A program made the position numbers and the translations under genes. DNA of 64,000 bases, from contig CM029626.1 in the NCBI GenBank assembly GCA_017311315.1, forward strand, positions 28,258,672-28,322,671, written 5' to 3'. Positions 1 to 11,837 of the stretch are shown piece after piece; the first letter of the stretch is position 1, and the number at the start of each line of letters is the position of its first letter. The notes beneath the pieces are model-generated. The model searched no databases and was not told the DNA's origin. It was given only the letters and a program-made list of their open reading frames with translations. This DNA comes from Dendrocalamus latiflorus (Eukaryota > Streptophyta > Magnoliopsida > Poales > Poaceae).

Positions 1-885
1 AAGTATGATCTTCCGCTATTAGATCGCGACACGAGATTTTCTCTTTGGCAAGTCAAGATGCAAGCTATTTTATCACAACTTGATTTGGATGATGCATTTT
101 TGGGGATTGTCAGGATGCCAGCCACATTATCCGCTGATGAGAAGAAATATAAAGATCGTAACGCCTTATCTCAAATTCATCTTCATCTATTAAATAATAT
201 TTTACAGGAGGTTATGAAGGAGACATCCACCGCCGCATTATGACTGAAGCTGGAGCAGATTTCGATGACCAAGGATCTGACCAGCAAGATGCATCTGAAG
301 AAGAAACTTTATTCCCACAAGATGGCGAAGGGTGCCTCATTGTTGAATAACCTAACAGCTTTTAAGGAAGTTGTTACAGACCTCGAAGCTACGGAGGTAA
401 AATATGATGATGAAGATTTAGGTCTTATTTTTCTATGCTCCCTGCCTAGTTTGTACTTTACTTTTAGAGATACTATTCTATATAGCCGATATACTCTTAC
501 TCTCAGTGAGGTTTATGAAGCTCTGTATGCTAAGGAAAAGATGAAACTTATGGTTCCCGGTGAAAATTCAAGTACGCATGCGGAAGATTTGTCTGTCTGC
601 GGCAGGCAATACAAGAAGGGTTTAAACGGCAATTCAAAAGGCAGAAGCAAAAACAGATATAGAGGTAGATCTAAATCCAGGAATAGAAAGTCATGCGGGT
701 ATTGCAAGAAGGATGGTCATGACATATCCGAGTGCTGGAAGTTGTAGAACAAGGAGAAGAGGAATAAGAATTTTAAGAAGGATCAATAAGATGATGAATC
801 TAGAGCCACTGTTGTTACTAAAGAAGGCTATGATAGAGATGTTTTCGTTGCCTTTGCTGGTAATTCCAAAACCAGTGATGAATGG
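1..885 (+). pseudogene. gag: copia gag (nucleocapsid) remnant
   Basis: Gag packages the element RNA in cytoplasmic virus-like particles. Frame 1 is open from base 1 apart from stops at 241-243 (TGA), 745-747 (TAG) and 787-789 (TAA). The N-terminal part (1-240) has the usual copia gag start with a short hydrophobic helix region. A basic SR/KR-rich stretch precedes one CCHC zinc knuckle at about 694-735 (CGYCKKDGHDISEC). There is no start codon in the window because the reading frame enters from the left. The stops look like TGG to TGA and CAG/CAA to TAG/TAA changes. Confidence 0.85.
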
Positions 886-1632
886 ATTCTTGATTCAGTT
901 TGTACTTTCCACATGAGCCTGGACCGCGAGTGGTTTATTATCTATGAAGCTATGCCAAGTGGATCAGTGTTGATGGGTTATAATACACCATGCAAGGTTG
1001 CAGACATTGGTTCTATCCAGATCAAGATGTTTGATGGCACCATAAGAACTTTGTTGGATGTTCATCATATTCTGAATTTGAAGAGAAATCTTATCTCGCT
1101 GAGTACTCTTAATGCTAAAGGGTACAAGTATTCAGGTGGAGGTGCAGTTCTGAAAGTCACCAAAGGTTTTCTTGTTGTGACGAAAGGTGAGGCCACCAAC
1201 TTATATTATCTGCGAGGCACTACAATTTTAGGTAATACTGCTGTTGTCTCAAATAAATCATCTGATTCTGATACTACTAATCTTTGGCACATACGTTTGG
1301 GGCATATGAGTGAAGCTAGAATGATATAATTATGCAAAACAGGATTTCTTGACGGTCAAAGCATCGACAAGTTGAAGTTTTGTGAACATTTTGTCTTTGT
1401 CAAGCAAAAGAGGGTGAAACTTAGTACTGCGACTCATTCTACAAAAGGCATATTGGATTATGTTCACTCTGATTTGTGGGAAGAATCTTGTGTTCCGTCA
1501 CATGGAGGTGCAAGCTACATGTTGACCATTATTGATGATTACTCAAAAAAAGTTTGGGCATATTTCGTCAAGGAGAAATTAGATGTATACAAAACATTCA
1601 AGGAGTGAAAGATTATGATTGAAAGACAAACC
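886..1632 (+). pseudogene. pol: copia protease and integrase N-terminal part
   Basis: Continues in the same frame as gag. The aspartic protease site reads LDSV near 889-900 where copia has LDSG, so the catalytic glycine is lost. The GAG-pre-integrase zinc region (LWHIRLGHM) follows at about 1285, with a TAA at 1327-1329. The integrase zinc motif reads CEHF instead of CEHC near 1380, so it has lost its last cysteine. The first catalytic aspartate is present in HSDLW, and TIIDDYSKKVW follows. A TGA at 1606-1608 stands where family members have Trp. The gene is cut at 1632 by the CRM-like insertion. Confidence 0.85.
1628..1632. other. target site duplication AAACC, left copy
   Basis: AAACC at 1628-1632 immediately precedes a TG terminus at 1633. 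The same five bases at 19,073-19,077 follow a CA terminus at 19,072. Joining the flanks restores the integrase reading frame (Q-T-S-K-H-V), which proves the insertion. Confidence 0.95.
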
Positions 1633-2550
1633 TGATAGGAACGGGGTCCCGATCTTCCAACAGGTTCTAGATATGTTCGATTTGGTGGAGGCGCGACACA
1701 ATTCGATCCGGCTTCCGAACAACACGTTCCGAACCCCGCAATCACAGCACCACGTCTCCTTAGGTTATCAACCGTGCACAGCCCGGTTGACCTCACCAAG
1801 AAGGCTAATCCTCGCCTGCGAATCAAAAAACACAAGCAAGAACAAGCAAGAACACAACTGAATTGCAGATGTATTGATTTAGCACTCGAAAGTTGGGGTC
1901 TCACAAACTGATGAACGGCGAAACTGTTCAAAGACAGAATAATATAAGCAAAACCCCAACCCTAATGGTGGGGGTGGTGGCTGGATATAAAGGAGTGAGG
2001 GGCGTGCAAAACCCCTGGACGCGCCCTAATGGGCTCCGACACGATACAAAGCCGAACGGCCCAAAAGACGGTGACGCAGCACCCTGACAGATTCTAAATG
2101 CCCACTTGTTTCGATGATTCCCGTTGACTCAGAAGGAATTTTAACATGGGACTAGATCCATTGGAAAGTTCATCTTCTCATCTTTCCATCCATATGTAGA
2201 ACGTCCAAAACGGAGCCCGGATGCGATCTGGGCGTCCGTTTTAGTGCGGCCTGGTCCTGGACTCCGAATTGGATTCGAAGTCGGCTTGAGTTGGGACTCC
2301 AACATGATTCAACCGCTCTTGCTGGACTTGTGCGCCTCGTAGCCCTTCTCCAAGTACTTCCAGGTCCTCTCCATGATTCCTAATCATAATTAAATCATTA
2401 GGTAGCAATCAATTCTCAAATGAACAAAAAGAAGTACTTAGGAACGAGCTCACGTGTAAATTCAATTGTCGGGCGCGAGCTCTAGTGATTGGTCCTTGAA
2501 TATCAAGTGGAGGAGTGTTGTGTGTATTCGAAGAAGTGATGTCCTCATCA
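1633..2550 (-). repeat. 3' LTR of the CRM-like element (918 bp)
   Basis: Bounded by TG at 1633 and CA at 2550. In element orientation it starts TGATGAGGACATC, directly after the polypurine tract AGAGGGGGAGGA (rc of 2551-2562). It matches 18,293-19,072 closely along 1762-2550. A 9-bp duplication near 1835-1850 explains most of the length difference. The TATA-like core TTTATATCC (minus strand) lies near 1983-1992. The end of the integrase gene (stop at 2409) is inside this LTR. Confidence 0.9.
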
Positions 2551-3467
2551 TCCTCCCCCTCTTGAAGCGGAGTTGTCCTCAACTCAGCCTCATCTTCTCT
2601 CAAGTATAGCTTCAAATCTGAAATGTTAAAGGTGGGACTAACCCCAAACTCGGGAGGCAACTCAAGTTTATATGCATTATCATTTATCTTCTCAACTATC
2701 TTAAAAGGACCAGCAGCTCTAGGCATCAATTTTGACTTTCTTAACTCAGGAAATCTATCCTTTCTCAAGTGCAACCAAACAAAATCACCCGGTTCACGTT
2801 TAACTTCCTTTCTACCTTTACTACCAGTAATCCTATATTTTTCATTCATCTTTTCAATGTTTGCCTTAGTAGTCTCATGTATTTTGACAATAAAATCAGC
2901 ACGCTCCATAGCATCATTATGAACTCTCTCACTAGTAGGCAAAGGTAAAATATCAATAGGGGCATGTGGATTGAATCCATACACTACCTGAAAAGGACTT
3001 ACCTTGGTGGTGGAGTGTTCCGCTCGATTATATGCGAACTCAACATGCGGCAAACACTCTTCCCACAGCTTCAAATTATTCTTCAGAACAGCTCTCAACA
3101 TGGTAGGCAATGTGCGGTTCACCACCTCGGTTTGGCCATCAGTTTGTGGGTGACATGTTGTATAGAACAACAACTTTGTACCCAACTTGTTCCATAGAGT
3201 ACGCCAAAAGTGACTCAAGAACTTGGCCCACAGAGTACGCCAAAAGTGACTCAAGAACTTGGCATCACGATCTGAAACAATAGTAGAAGGCATACCATGC
3301 AAACGAACTATCTCTTTGAAAAAGAGGTCAGCAATATGAACGGCATCATCGGTTTTATGACATGGTATAAAGTGAGCCATCTTAGAAAAGCGATCCATAA
3401 CAACAAAAATGCCATCCCTCCCCCTCTTAGTCCTGGGCAACCTAAAACAAAGTCCATAGAAATATCT
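2409..3467 (-). pseudogene. pol: CRM-like integrase core and C-terminal domain
   Basis: Encodes the catalytic core and tail of a gypsy integrase, which joins cDNA to chromatin in the nucleus. It resumes at 3467 (ISMDFVLG.PRT) where the reading frame was cut by the giant LTR. All three catalytic residues can be seen: D in SMDFVLG, D in VSDRDAKF, and E in GQTEVVNRTL. A 36-bp direct duplication (about 3195-3266) repeats the 12 residues AKFLSHFWRTLW just after the second aspartate. The C-terminal GPF/Y-type segment ends in VSPTFNISDLKLYL. An acidic linker follows that runs through the polypurine tract and the LTR to a stop at 2409. Confidence 0.9.
3195..3266 (-). repeat. 36-bp tandem duplication inside integrase
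   Basis: The unit starting AGAGTACGCCAAAAGTGACT on the plus strand appears twice head to tail with few differences. It keeps the frame and adds 12 residues next to the second catalytic Asp. Confidence 0.9.
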
Positions 3468-3769
3468 TGTAACATCCCAAAAATTTAAATTTGAAAAATA
3501 TGAAGTTTTTGAATTATTTTTGCAATATATTTTATTTGAATTTGGAGTTTATGATATTTTTCTAAAAATTTGGTTGAGGTTCCAAGAAAATTTGAGGTTC
3601 AATAAAGAAATTAACACTAGTGAAGTCATAACAAGGAATATGCCAATGGTAGAGAATTGAAATTAAAAAAAAATCGAATCTGAAAAGATGATCCAGAAAT
3701 TGAAGGGAGAAATTTGACTTAAGGTATAAAATCTCATTCTGGAAATAATGACATAGATAGCAATATAAG

Positions 3770-3846
<77 letters not shown>
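3770..3846. repeat. (TA)n microsatellite, about 38 units
   Basis: An uninterrupted alternating TA run near the 5' end of the giant LTR. It ends at TATATACGTATATGC. The long Tyr-Ile ORFs over it are an artefact of the repeat. Confidence 0.95.
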
Positions 3847-3847
<1 letters not shown>

Positions 3848-5072
3848 GTATATGCAAAATTAAATAAGCTAGCAAACATAACAATAGGTAATATATATAC
3901 CCATATAATCTAAATAATAATAATAGAAACTATCATTTAATAGTTGAAAAATTGAAGCTTAAAATTCTAAATGCCATGCAAAAATTTAAGCCCGCAATAA
4001 CATTACAAATTTCAAATCCATCATCAACTTTTTGCTCTCTGCTTCATTTTCTCCCTATTCCAGCATGTGGACCCTACTCCCTCTTTCTCTCTCTCTTTTC
4101 CCTTCCTCTCTCCTCCTACCAGCGGGCCCGGGCTGCCCCTCCCTCTCTTTCTCCTCTTCGTCCCCTGCCTGGAGCGCCTGCTCCTTTCTTTTCTCCATTT
4201 CCTCCTCCTTCCTTCTTCCGTGGCCAAGCTCCATCCACGTCGCCCATCCTCTCTCTCTGCTCTGCGCGAATCCCGCCGAATCTTTGCCGTGCCGCCTCCT
4301 CTCTACTCTGCACGCGCCGCTCGACCGTCGCATCCTCCGCACCGAGCCCCGCGCCAAGTCCTTGCCCGTCGGATCTTCCCCGCCTGCCCGGTCCTCCGCC
4401 CGATTCTCCGCGCTTCCCCGCCCCTTAGCGACCTTAAGAAGCCCTGGTCATGCCCATAGCCCGTGCCTTCCCTCCTCTTTCTCCCCCTCTGTTTTTCCCC
4501 TCCGCCCATGAGCAAGCGGTCACCACCGTGCGCCGTGAAATTCCGGCCGATTAGAGCCGCCGTCGGCCAATTCCTTTGTGCCACAGCATCCTTGGGGCGT
4601 CGCCTAGCTCCTCCTACTCTCGGCCGATTCTTCCACCACCTCCACGTCGCCGGCGGCGTAAGCCCTTTTGCGCCACCGCAGGCCGTCGCCGCCCGCCCGC
4701 CACGGCCATCTTTCCCGCTCGGCCAACCTATGGTGAGCTTCCCCCTCCCTTGCTATTGCTTCAGCGCCGCCCATTTTCCCTCCCCATCCTCCCGGCCGCC
4801 GGCGCCCCTTCTCACCTCGTCACCGGCCGCATTGCGCCACCGCCCGCCGCCTCGCCGTCGCTCTGGCCACCGTGCCACCCCCTAGCTACTTCTTGCTCTC
4901 GAGAACCCATTTTAGTGGACGTCGGTGCCTCCCTCTAGCCGTCCCCTCGCCGGTGACACCAATCCTTGCCCTGCACGGCCGTTCCCCTGTTCGGCCGGTG
5001 GTTTTCTTGTGAGTCCTCCTCTCTGATGCTTGATTGGTTCACTTGTTTCCCAGAGAATCAGGAAACACCTGC

Positions 5073-5140
5073 GCCCACTTGGCTACCAGCGCGCGGTTAA
5101 CACACCGACTGCCCAGGTCCCGAGTTCGATTCCTATCCTC
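5073..5140 (+). other. tRNA-like / SINE-head-like patch in the giant LTR
   Basis: Contains TTGGCTACCAGCGCGCGG (loosely A-box-like) and, about 35 bp on, CCCGAGTTCGATTCC, which matches the Pol III B box well. No clover-leaf can be closed, so it is not a functional tRNA gene. The sister LTR keeps the first bases (GCCCACTTGGCTA, rc near 53,200) but lacks the B-box part. Confidence 0.3.
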
Positions 5141-6694
5141 CCCCTTCTTCCACTCTTTTGTGCTATTTTAGTTTTTCGTATATTTTAATTAGGAGATTAG
5201 GCAAGCAAAATTTGGGAAAAACAGAAATTGTTTAGGAAAATAATAAAAATTAATTAAGGCTTCAGAGAGTTTATGTATGATTTAAATTCAGGATAGTTGT
5301 CATGATAAATAATTAGTGTAACTTTAATAATTACATTGTAAGTCTAATTATTTATTAGAGGCGTTAATGAGGAGGAGTGGCTTTGGATAAATGTCTACGT
5401 TTAATAAAGATGTCCCCTAATTAACATGTAAACATATATGCCCAATGTTTAGCATGCCACCATTAAACAAGCCTCAGTGTCATACTTTAATATAATAGTC
5501 CTAGATTATCAAGCAACAAAATAATCTCATAGACATATAAATACTCTAAAGTAAACATGTAACCATTAACATGAGTAGTTAGAGTTACATAAAATGATAC
5601 ATACTAAGCTTTACTCTGATAGCTAAGTTTAAACTAAAATTTGAAGTAAAGCTAAGCCTAATAGTAGCTAAGGTATAAACAAGATAATAATAGTGCCATT
5701 AATTAAATCTTAACACTAGCTTTAATGTATAATAACATTGAGAATATATATATATAGCAAGCCGGAGCCCGTATGGGTAAACCCTAATTCAAATTAAACT
5801 TAGCCTAGGGGTAGCTTAAGGTAAATAAAATGCCATATCACAAAATGCTATATGCCCGGGATTTTAACACTCAACAAGATGATACTCAACTAGACTAACA
5901 CACTGATTCATAGATCTAACCTAACTAATGGAACTTCCTTGATAAATATAAAAAGAATACAATAAATTGGTTAATAAAAAGATCAAGTCATCGTAGCCTA
6001 CCGCGGACCTTGCCTTAAATCACTCATTAAATCATAACAAAACTAAATTGAGTTTATTCGGATTTATTTGGATCTTTTGAGTTATTTGCTTTTATTTGGA
6101 TTCAGTCGTTTGTCGCGTAATTAGAAATTGGGAGTCGTGAAGATTCAGTGGATCCAGCGAGATTAAGCTTGAAGTGAAGATAGAGACCAGAAGCTCAAGA
6201 GCAAGCATTTTGTGAGCTCAAGACCGCGGTAAACCGCGCCAAGCGAGTCAATACTTTGATCATGTTGAACCTACATTTTCTGCAAACTATTTTTGTTTAA
6301 ATTATCAAATTGCATGCTGTTACTTTATATGCAAATACATGTTAATTTAAGACTCTAGATATATGCCCATTGTTTGCCTTGAATAATATTACACCTCCTT
6401 TGGAATATTTGAATGCGTGAACCTTGTCGCCCTAGCAAAATTATAATAGTAACATTTCAAAAATAAGCCCCTAATTATATGCTATGCTTAGTACTGCATA
6501 GATACTCAGGGGCGTTGAAATGCCCTAAACATCATTGTCATTTTTAATCATGAGAAACTGGTTTGGGCAGTCATGGTGGTAATGACTGGTACCTTTGATA
6601 TGATTATTTTACACTCCCAAAATCCCCAACTTGCTTAAATATCTGGGCGGATTGGTTCGAGGGTGTGTATGTGTGGTGCAGTGGAAGCACAAAG

Positions 6695-8107
6695 TGTTAG
6701 TGATATGCCCTAGAGGCAACATGGAGATGTTATATATATCACATACTATGTTTATGATGCATTACTTTGTTCCTTGAAATAGACATTATCATTATTGATC
6801 AATGAGTATGTGACTTATTCATGAGACTCTTAATGCTAAAATGTTGCTATTTCTAAATGATCCCTGATCATATATCATATGAGGAACAAATATGATTCAA
6901 AGATCAGCATATGTATTGATTGATGATCATGTCTCATGGATCATGGTATGGTGATACCAAATCAATAATATGGACATGTGTTAGTGAACATATGTTGGAT
7001 AGACCTGCCATGAGACACTGTAGAGATTCCATGTGTCATCAGTTAGTCTCAAGTAGTGTTTATGTAGAATCCTTAGACTTGAGATCATCATGGTTCCCAA
7101 CATGCGTAGTAGCCTATTTTGGGACTACTAACCACTACTCCGAAACTGGGTAGTTATAAAAGTAGTCTTCAGGTTTGCTATGAAACATGTAGTGGGATGT
7201 GAATGATCAAGATAGAATTTGCCCCTCCTTATGGGAGAGATATCTCTGGGCCCCTCGATGTAATGGATTATGAAAGTGCATGGCCATGCCAAGGTGATTG
7301 AGGAGTCAATCACGAGTTTATAATTCATCACGGAATCGAGAGAGTGATTGAGCTATTAAGAGGATGACACAGGTCTCACCTTGAGCTCAATCTATATCGT
7401 GAGGCAAAGGGATTTGTACATGAGAACATTACAGATTCAGCTGATATGATCTTTACGTATACTTTGGGGTTAATATGTCTTACTAGAGGCCGCTATTAAC
7501 AGGGTGACCGGAAAGGCATTTCTGGGTCGCGACCAAGTATACGTGAACCTACAGGGTCGCACACTTAACGGGTTGGAACACTAATTCGAATGTGATTCGG
7601 ATGTGGGCTCAATTCGGATAGAGATCCGGATAGACTCCTATTGGGCCTCAGTCCACGAGGCCCAAGTGAGGAGGTCTATATATATGGAGGCGAGGGGCTG
7701 AGGGGTGAAGGCTTCTGTTAATCCCGAGCCAAACCCTAGCCGCCACCTCCCGAGCCAAACCCTAGCCGCTCGCGAGTGCTGGTACACTCGCGATCGGCGT
7801 TCCAGCCCCGGACGTGTGGATACCGGTGGAGGCGCTGCTCGTTGCGGCGTTGATCGGCATCAACAACCTACAGATTGGATCTGCTCGTGGTGTGGTTGAT
7901 CGCGTGGAGGAGACAATCTGTTCGGGACGATCGGCTACTTCCACTACTACCTCGACGCGCGTGGTTGGAACGGCTTCTCCAACTCTTCTTCCGCTGCGCT
8001 GCGCGTCTAGTGGTAACGATCCACGATCCCTCCTTAAGCATGATGTCCTTGTGTGCGCGGTAGAAAAGTTTTGTTTTCTGCTTTCGTAGCCTACACGCAA
8101 TCCTTCA
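6695..8107 (+). mobile_element. solo LTR of a BARE/Angela-like copia (1,413 bp), copy 1
   Basis: Starts TGTTAGTGATATGCCCTAGA, close to the conserved start of Triticeae BARE/Angela LTRs (ATGCCCTAGAGGCAA), and ends ATCCTTCA. CAAAG at 6690-6694 and 8108-8112 is the target duplication. A TATA run (TATATATAT, 7677-7685) sits before a C/G-rich leader (AACCCTAGCCGCC). There is no internal region, so it is a solo LTR. A near-identical inverted copy of the same length lies at 21,282-22,694. Confidence 0.9.
7677..7685 (+). promoter_or_regulatory. TATA box of copia solo LTR copy 1
   Basis: TATATATAT sits about 980 bp into the 1,413-bp LTR. It is followed within 40 bp by the AACCCTAGCC leader, the usual place for the U3/R border. 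Promoter inferred from position only. Confidence 0.5.
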
Positions 8108-10164
8108 CAAAGTGGGTTAGTGGTAGACCGACCAGATACCAATAAGGACTGAATCTTGTCATGACCTCCTGTGTAAAACAGTACAACCACAAGACTTTAA
8201 ATACAACTTGGCTAAGTAAATTTATCGAAATCCCCGGACTCATCTCACCGGTAGTGGATGGGAAGTGGATACGCACGGGCACGGGGGCCCTAAGGGACAC
8301 CAGTGGAGGGTGAAGTTTCCCAGCTGTCCTAACGTTGTGGGGAGTTGAGAAGCCCAGCTGCGTTAGTGGCTGTGGGGAACATCCCGCGCATAGATGGGAC
8401 CCACCGCAAGTGGGAGAAGCCCATAAAGTGAGATGACAAAAGTGACTAGATACTTTGAAAAGTCACTGTGATGGTCTGCTCAACCGCATGACTAAGGAAT
8501 CGTGTGGGGCAACGAGTGAACTGTCTCTTGTGGTGAAAGTGTACAAACTCTGCAGAGTCAAAACAATTCGAATAGCCGTGCCCACGGTCATGGGCGGACA
8601 TGGGAACTTAACCGGATATAGTTCTATTTCAAAAACTTTGTGGGTGGGAATGGAAAAGTGGAAGGGCAGTGGAAAGCCCTGATTTGAATTGTCCTGGGTG
8701 TCGTCCCAGTGGTAAGTTAAGTGGCTATAACGCTGAAAGATGCTATATGGTGCGGATGCCATGCAACGGTGGATGGAATCTGGATCACTAATATTATTGC
8801 ATTCTCTTGAACATTATGTGTTTGTACAAAACTGCTAGGTCTCAGGGAATTTTTATGTATCATAATTCAAAAATAAAATGTTTTCTCTTCTTACAAGATG
8901 AAATATATGGAGGAATATATAGTGTCATGAGTAGAGGAGATATGTGTTTGTGGTAAATATATAAAGGTATTGATGGATTCATGTCGATCATAAATAGGAG
9001 ACAATAGCGTGGATTTTAAGAGAAATAAATTGGTGGAGCCCAAATGGATTTATAGATTAGATAGATGAATTATATGATTTTTGGAGTAATAGGAAATGCA
9101 AAGGTAATGGTTGGATTACAACACTGATATTTATAATTCTTGGAAGATGTTGACAATATAAGGATTAATAGGATTTGAACGAGTTATGGATGGATGAATT
9201 GATTTTGGGAGTTTGGGGTATGATAACAATTCCTGGAGTATAAACTTTTTTTGGTGGATGAATTCTGGTGAATCGTAGACCTAATCGATGATATACTTGG
9301 TGGATATATACTAATGAATCGTATCCTTGGTCAATGACATTCTTGGTGGATGTAAACTCATGAATTAGTTAGAGTTAGATAATGGAAAAATAAGATTGAT
9401 TATTGAAGGAGCGAATTATGGTTGTGGATCAGTAACAAAAGGATTGGATTGTTAGGGATTAGAACACAAAAGATACTGGTGGAATAAATAAATGATATTA
9501 GATAAATGATGCCCCTAGCTGTTTGGAGTTTTAGGCAGAAATTGATTGGTGGATTGTATAATTGATGATAATAGCTGTTTGGAGTCTTAGACAGCAATCA
9601 ATAAAGGAAGTGTATTTGGTGGATTAAGTCGAATATGGTTGTCGCTAGGTGAAGTTTAGGCAGTAACAACAACTCTGTGATTTAATGATAATAATGCTAC
9701 CAAAAGCGATTTTTGGCAAATAAAATAACCCGAGCCTCTCCTTTGTTAAGCCATGCATACTGTTTATTTGCATTCTGTGTATTGGCTCGCGGAGCACGGG
9801 GTTGGAGTGCTCACACTCGCTTTTACGACAAAATTCAGACTCAGGAAATCAAATCACTGCGCCTCAGTAACAAGATGGGACAAGCTGGCAGAGAAGATGA
9901 AGATGTCAAGGGCTAGGTCGCGAACCTCCAGTTGGCTGCCTGTGGGCACGTCCTGAAGGTCCCACCTGTGTGCTTTGTTCTTCCGCTGCTGCAATTTAAT
10001 GATTTCGGCCTCATCGGCCCATGAGTAAGTTTACTATTATATTTACGCTTCCGCATGATATGTATTTTGATGTCCATAACTGTAACTGTGTGCACTATCT
10101 ACTGATCCAGGGAATAGTGCAGCTAAACACAGTAGAATCCGGATTATAAAATCTGGGTACTACA

Positions 10165-11837
10165 TATCTGCCCACGGAATAGAAGGAACAGGAAGAGGCA
10201 TATATAAACCATGTGGATTCAAGCGAGACTTAGCTTTTTGACATGTAGTGTAGCGAGCCACAAACCGCTCAACATCTCGCCTCATCTTTGGCCAAAAGAA
10301 GTGTGTGGCCAGAACGTCCTCTGTCTTCTTAGCACCAAAATGTCCCATCAAACCGCCTCCATGCACCTCCTGCAACAACAAAAGACGAACGGATCCAACT
10401 AGAATGCATAGGCGGTTAGCTCTAAACAAAAATCCATCATTAGTCACGAATTTATTCCATGCTTGTCCCTCTTTACAATGCAACAACACATCCTTAAAAT
10501 CAGCATCAAAAGCATATTGTGCTTTAATAGGTTCAAGACCAAAAATGCGACAATCAAGTTGAGACAACATGGTATAGCGTCGAGACAAAGCATCAGCAAT
10601 CACATTATCCTTCCCTTTCTTGTGTTTAATGACATAAGGAAAAGATTCAATAAATTCAATCCACTTAGCATGTCTATGATTCAAATTGGTTTGACTACGA
10701 ATATGCTTAAGTGATTCATGATCGGAATGAACGACAAATTCTTTAGGCCATAAATAGTGTTGCCATGTCTCTAAAGAATGAACAAGAGCGTACAATTCTT
10801 TATCATACGTGGGATAATTAAGAGCAGGACCATTCAATTTTTCACTAAAGTAGGCAACAGGTTTGCCTTCTTGCATCAAAACACCACCAATACCAATTCC
10901 GCTAGCATCACATTCCAGCTCAAAAGTCTTACCAAAATCCGGAAGTTGGAGCAATGGTGCGTGTGTAAGCTTGTCCTTCAAAAGATTAAAGGACTCCTCT
11001 TGTGATGGCCCCCAATGGAACACGACGCCCTTCTTTGTCAACTCAATCAACGGTGTCGCAATGGTGCTGAATTCCTTGACAAAGCGGCGATAAAATCCTG
11101 CAAGGCCAAGAAAACTCCGCACTTGGGAGACCGTCGTCGGTGTGGGCCAACTCCATATCGCTTCCACCTTGGCTCTATCAACCTCAATTCCCTGTGGAGT
11201 CACAACATAGCCAAGAAAAGAGACTCGATCCGTGCAAAAGGTGCACTTCTCAAGGTTACCAAACAAACGCGCATCTCTCAAAGCATTAAAAACAGCACGT
11301 AAGTGATTCAAATGTTCTTCCATGGACTTGCTATAAATCAAGATATCATCAAAGTAAATGACCACAAATTTGCCAATGAAAGGACGTAAAACCTCGTTCA
11401 TTAATCTCATGAAAGTGCTAGGTGCATTAGTTAAACCAAAAAGCATGACTAACCACTCATACAAGCCAAACTTAGTTTTAAAAGCAGTTTTTCCATTCAT
11501 CGCCAAGTTTCATTCTTATTTGGTGGTATCCACTATGCAAGTCAATCTTTGTGAAAATTATAGCACCACACAACTCATCAAGCATGTCGTCTAGCCTAGG
11601 AATAGGATGACGATACCTTATAGTAATGTTGTTAATGGCTCTACAATCTACACACATACGCCAATAACCATCTTTTTTGGGAACCAAAAGAACAGGAACA
11701 TCACAAGGACTAAGGCTCTCACGTACGTACCCATGGTCCAAAAGGTCTTGGACTTGTCGCTAAATCTCCTTAGTCTCTTCGGGATTAGTCCTGTACGCCG
11801 CACGGTTTGGCAAACTCGCTCCAGGGATCAAGTCAAT
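10165..11837 (-). pseudogene. pol: CRM-like reverse transcriptase, RNase H and integrase zinc domain
   Basis: The RT copies element RNA, using catalytic YFDDILIYS at about 11,350. RNase H follows with LECDASGIGIGG near 10,920 and ends at DALSRR. The integrase H2C2 zinc region then reads RYTTCQKAK, with Tyr in place of the first Cys. The frame is broken by a stop at 11,838-11,840, a second TAG near 11,760 (EI*RQVQDLLDHGY), and a one-base insertion in an A-run near 11,490 that separates LGDEWK from TAFKTKFGLYEW. The reading frame stops at the TATCT junction at 10,169, and its continuation is at 3467. Confidence 0.9.

Larger units (their letters stand above)
3468..10164 (+). mobile_element. giant solo LTR of an unnamed gypsy-type family (5,279 bp without its insertion)
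   Basis: Starts TGTAACATCCC at 3468 and ends GGGTACTACA at 10,164, flanked by TATCT at 3463-3467 and 10,165-10,169. Closing the gap restores the integrase gene (PWADM to ISMDF). There is no second copy of the terminus inside, so it is one LTR rather than an element with two. It contains an AT-rich start, a (TA)n run, a C/T-rich then GC-rich block at about 4,030-5,000, and a tRNA-like patch at 5,073-5,140. Long AT-rich DNA with no gene follows (5,150-6,690, 8,113-10,164). Repeated TTGGTGGAT-type motifs lie at about 9,200-9,640. A 1,413-bp copia LTR sits at 6,695-8,107. The same family recurs at 23,395-54,592, 14,188-17,697 and 55-58.4 kb. Confidence 0.85.

Noticed and set aside
3562..3884. Minus-strand ORFs rich in Tyr-Ile repeats
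   Set aside because: They are translations of the (TA)n microsatellite.
3952..4938. Many overlapping ORFs on both strands in C/T-rich DNA
   Set aside because: GC-rich, stop-poor composition in an LTR; no conserved motif and all frames open equally.
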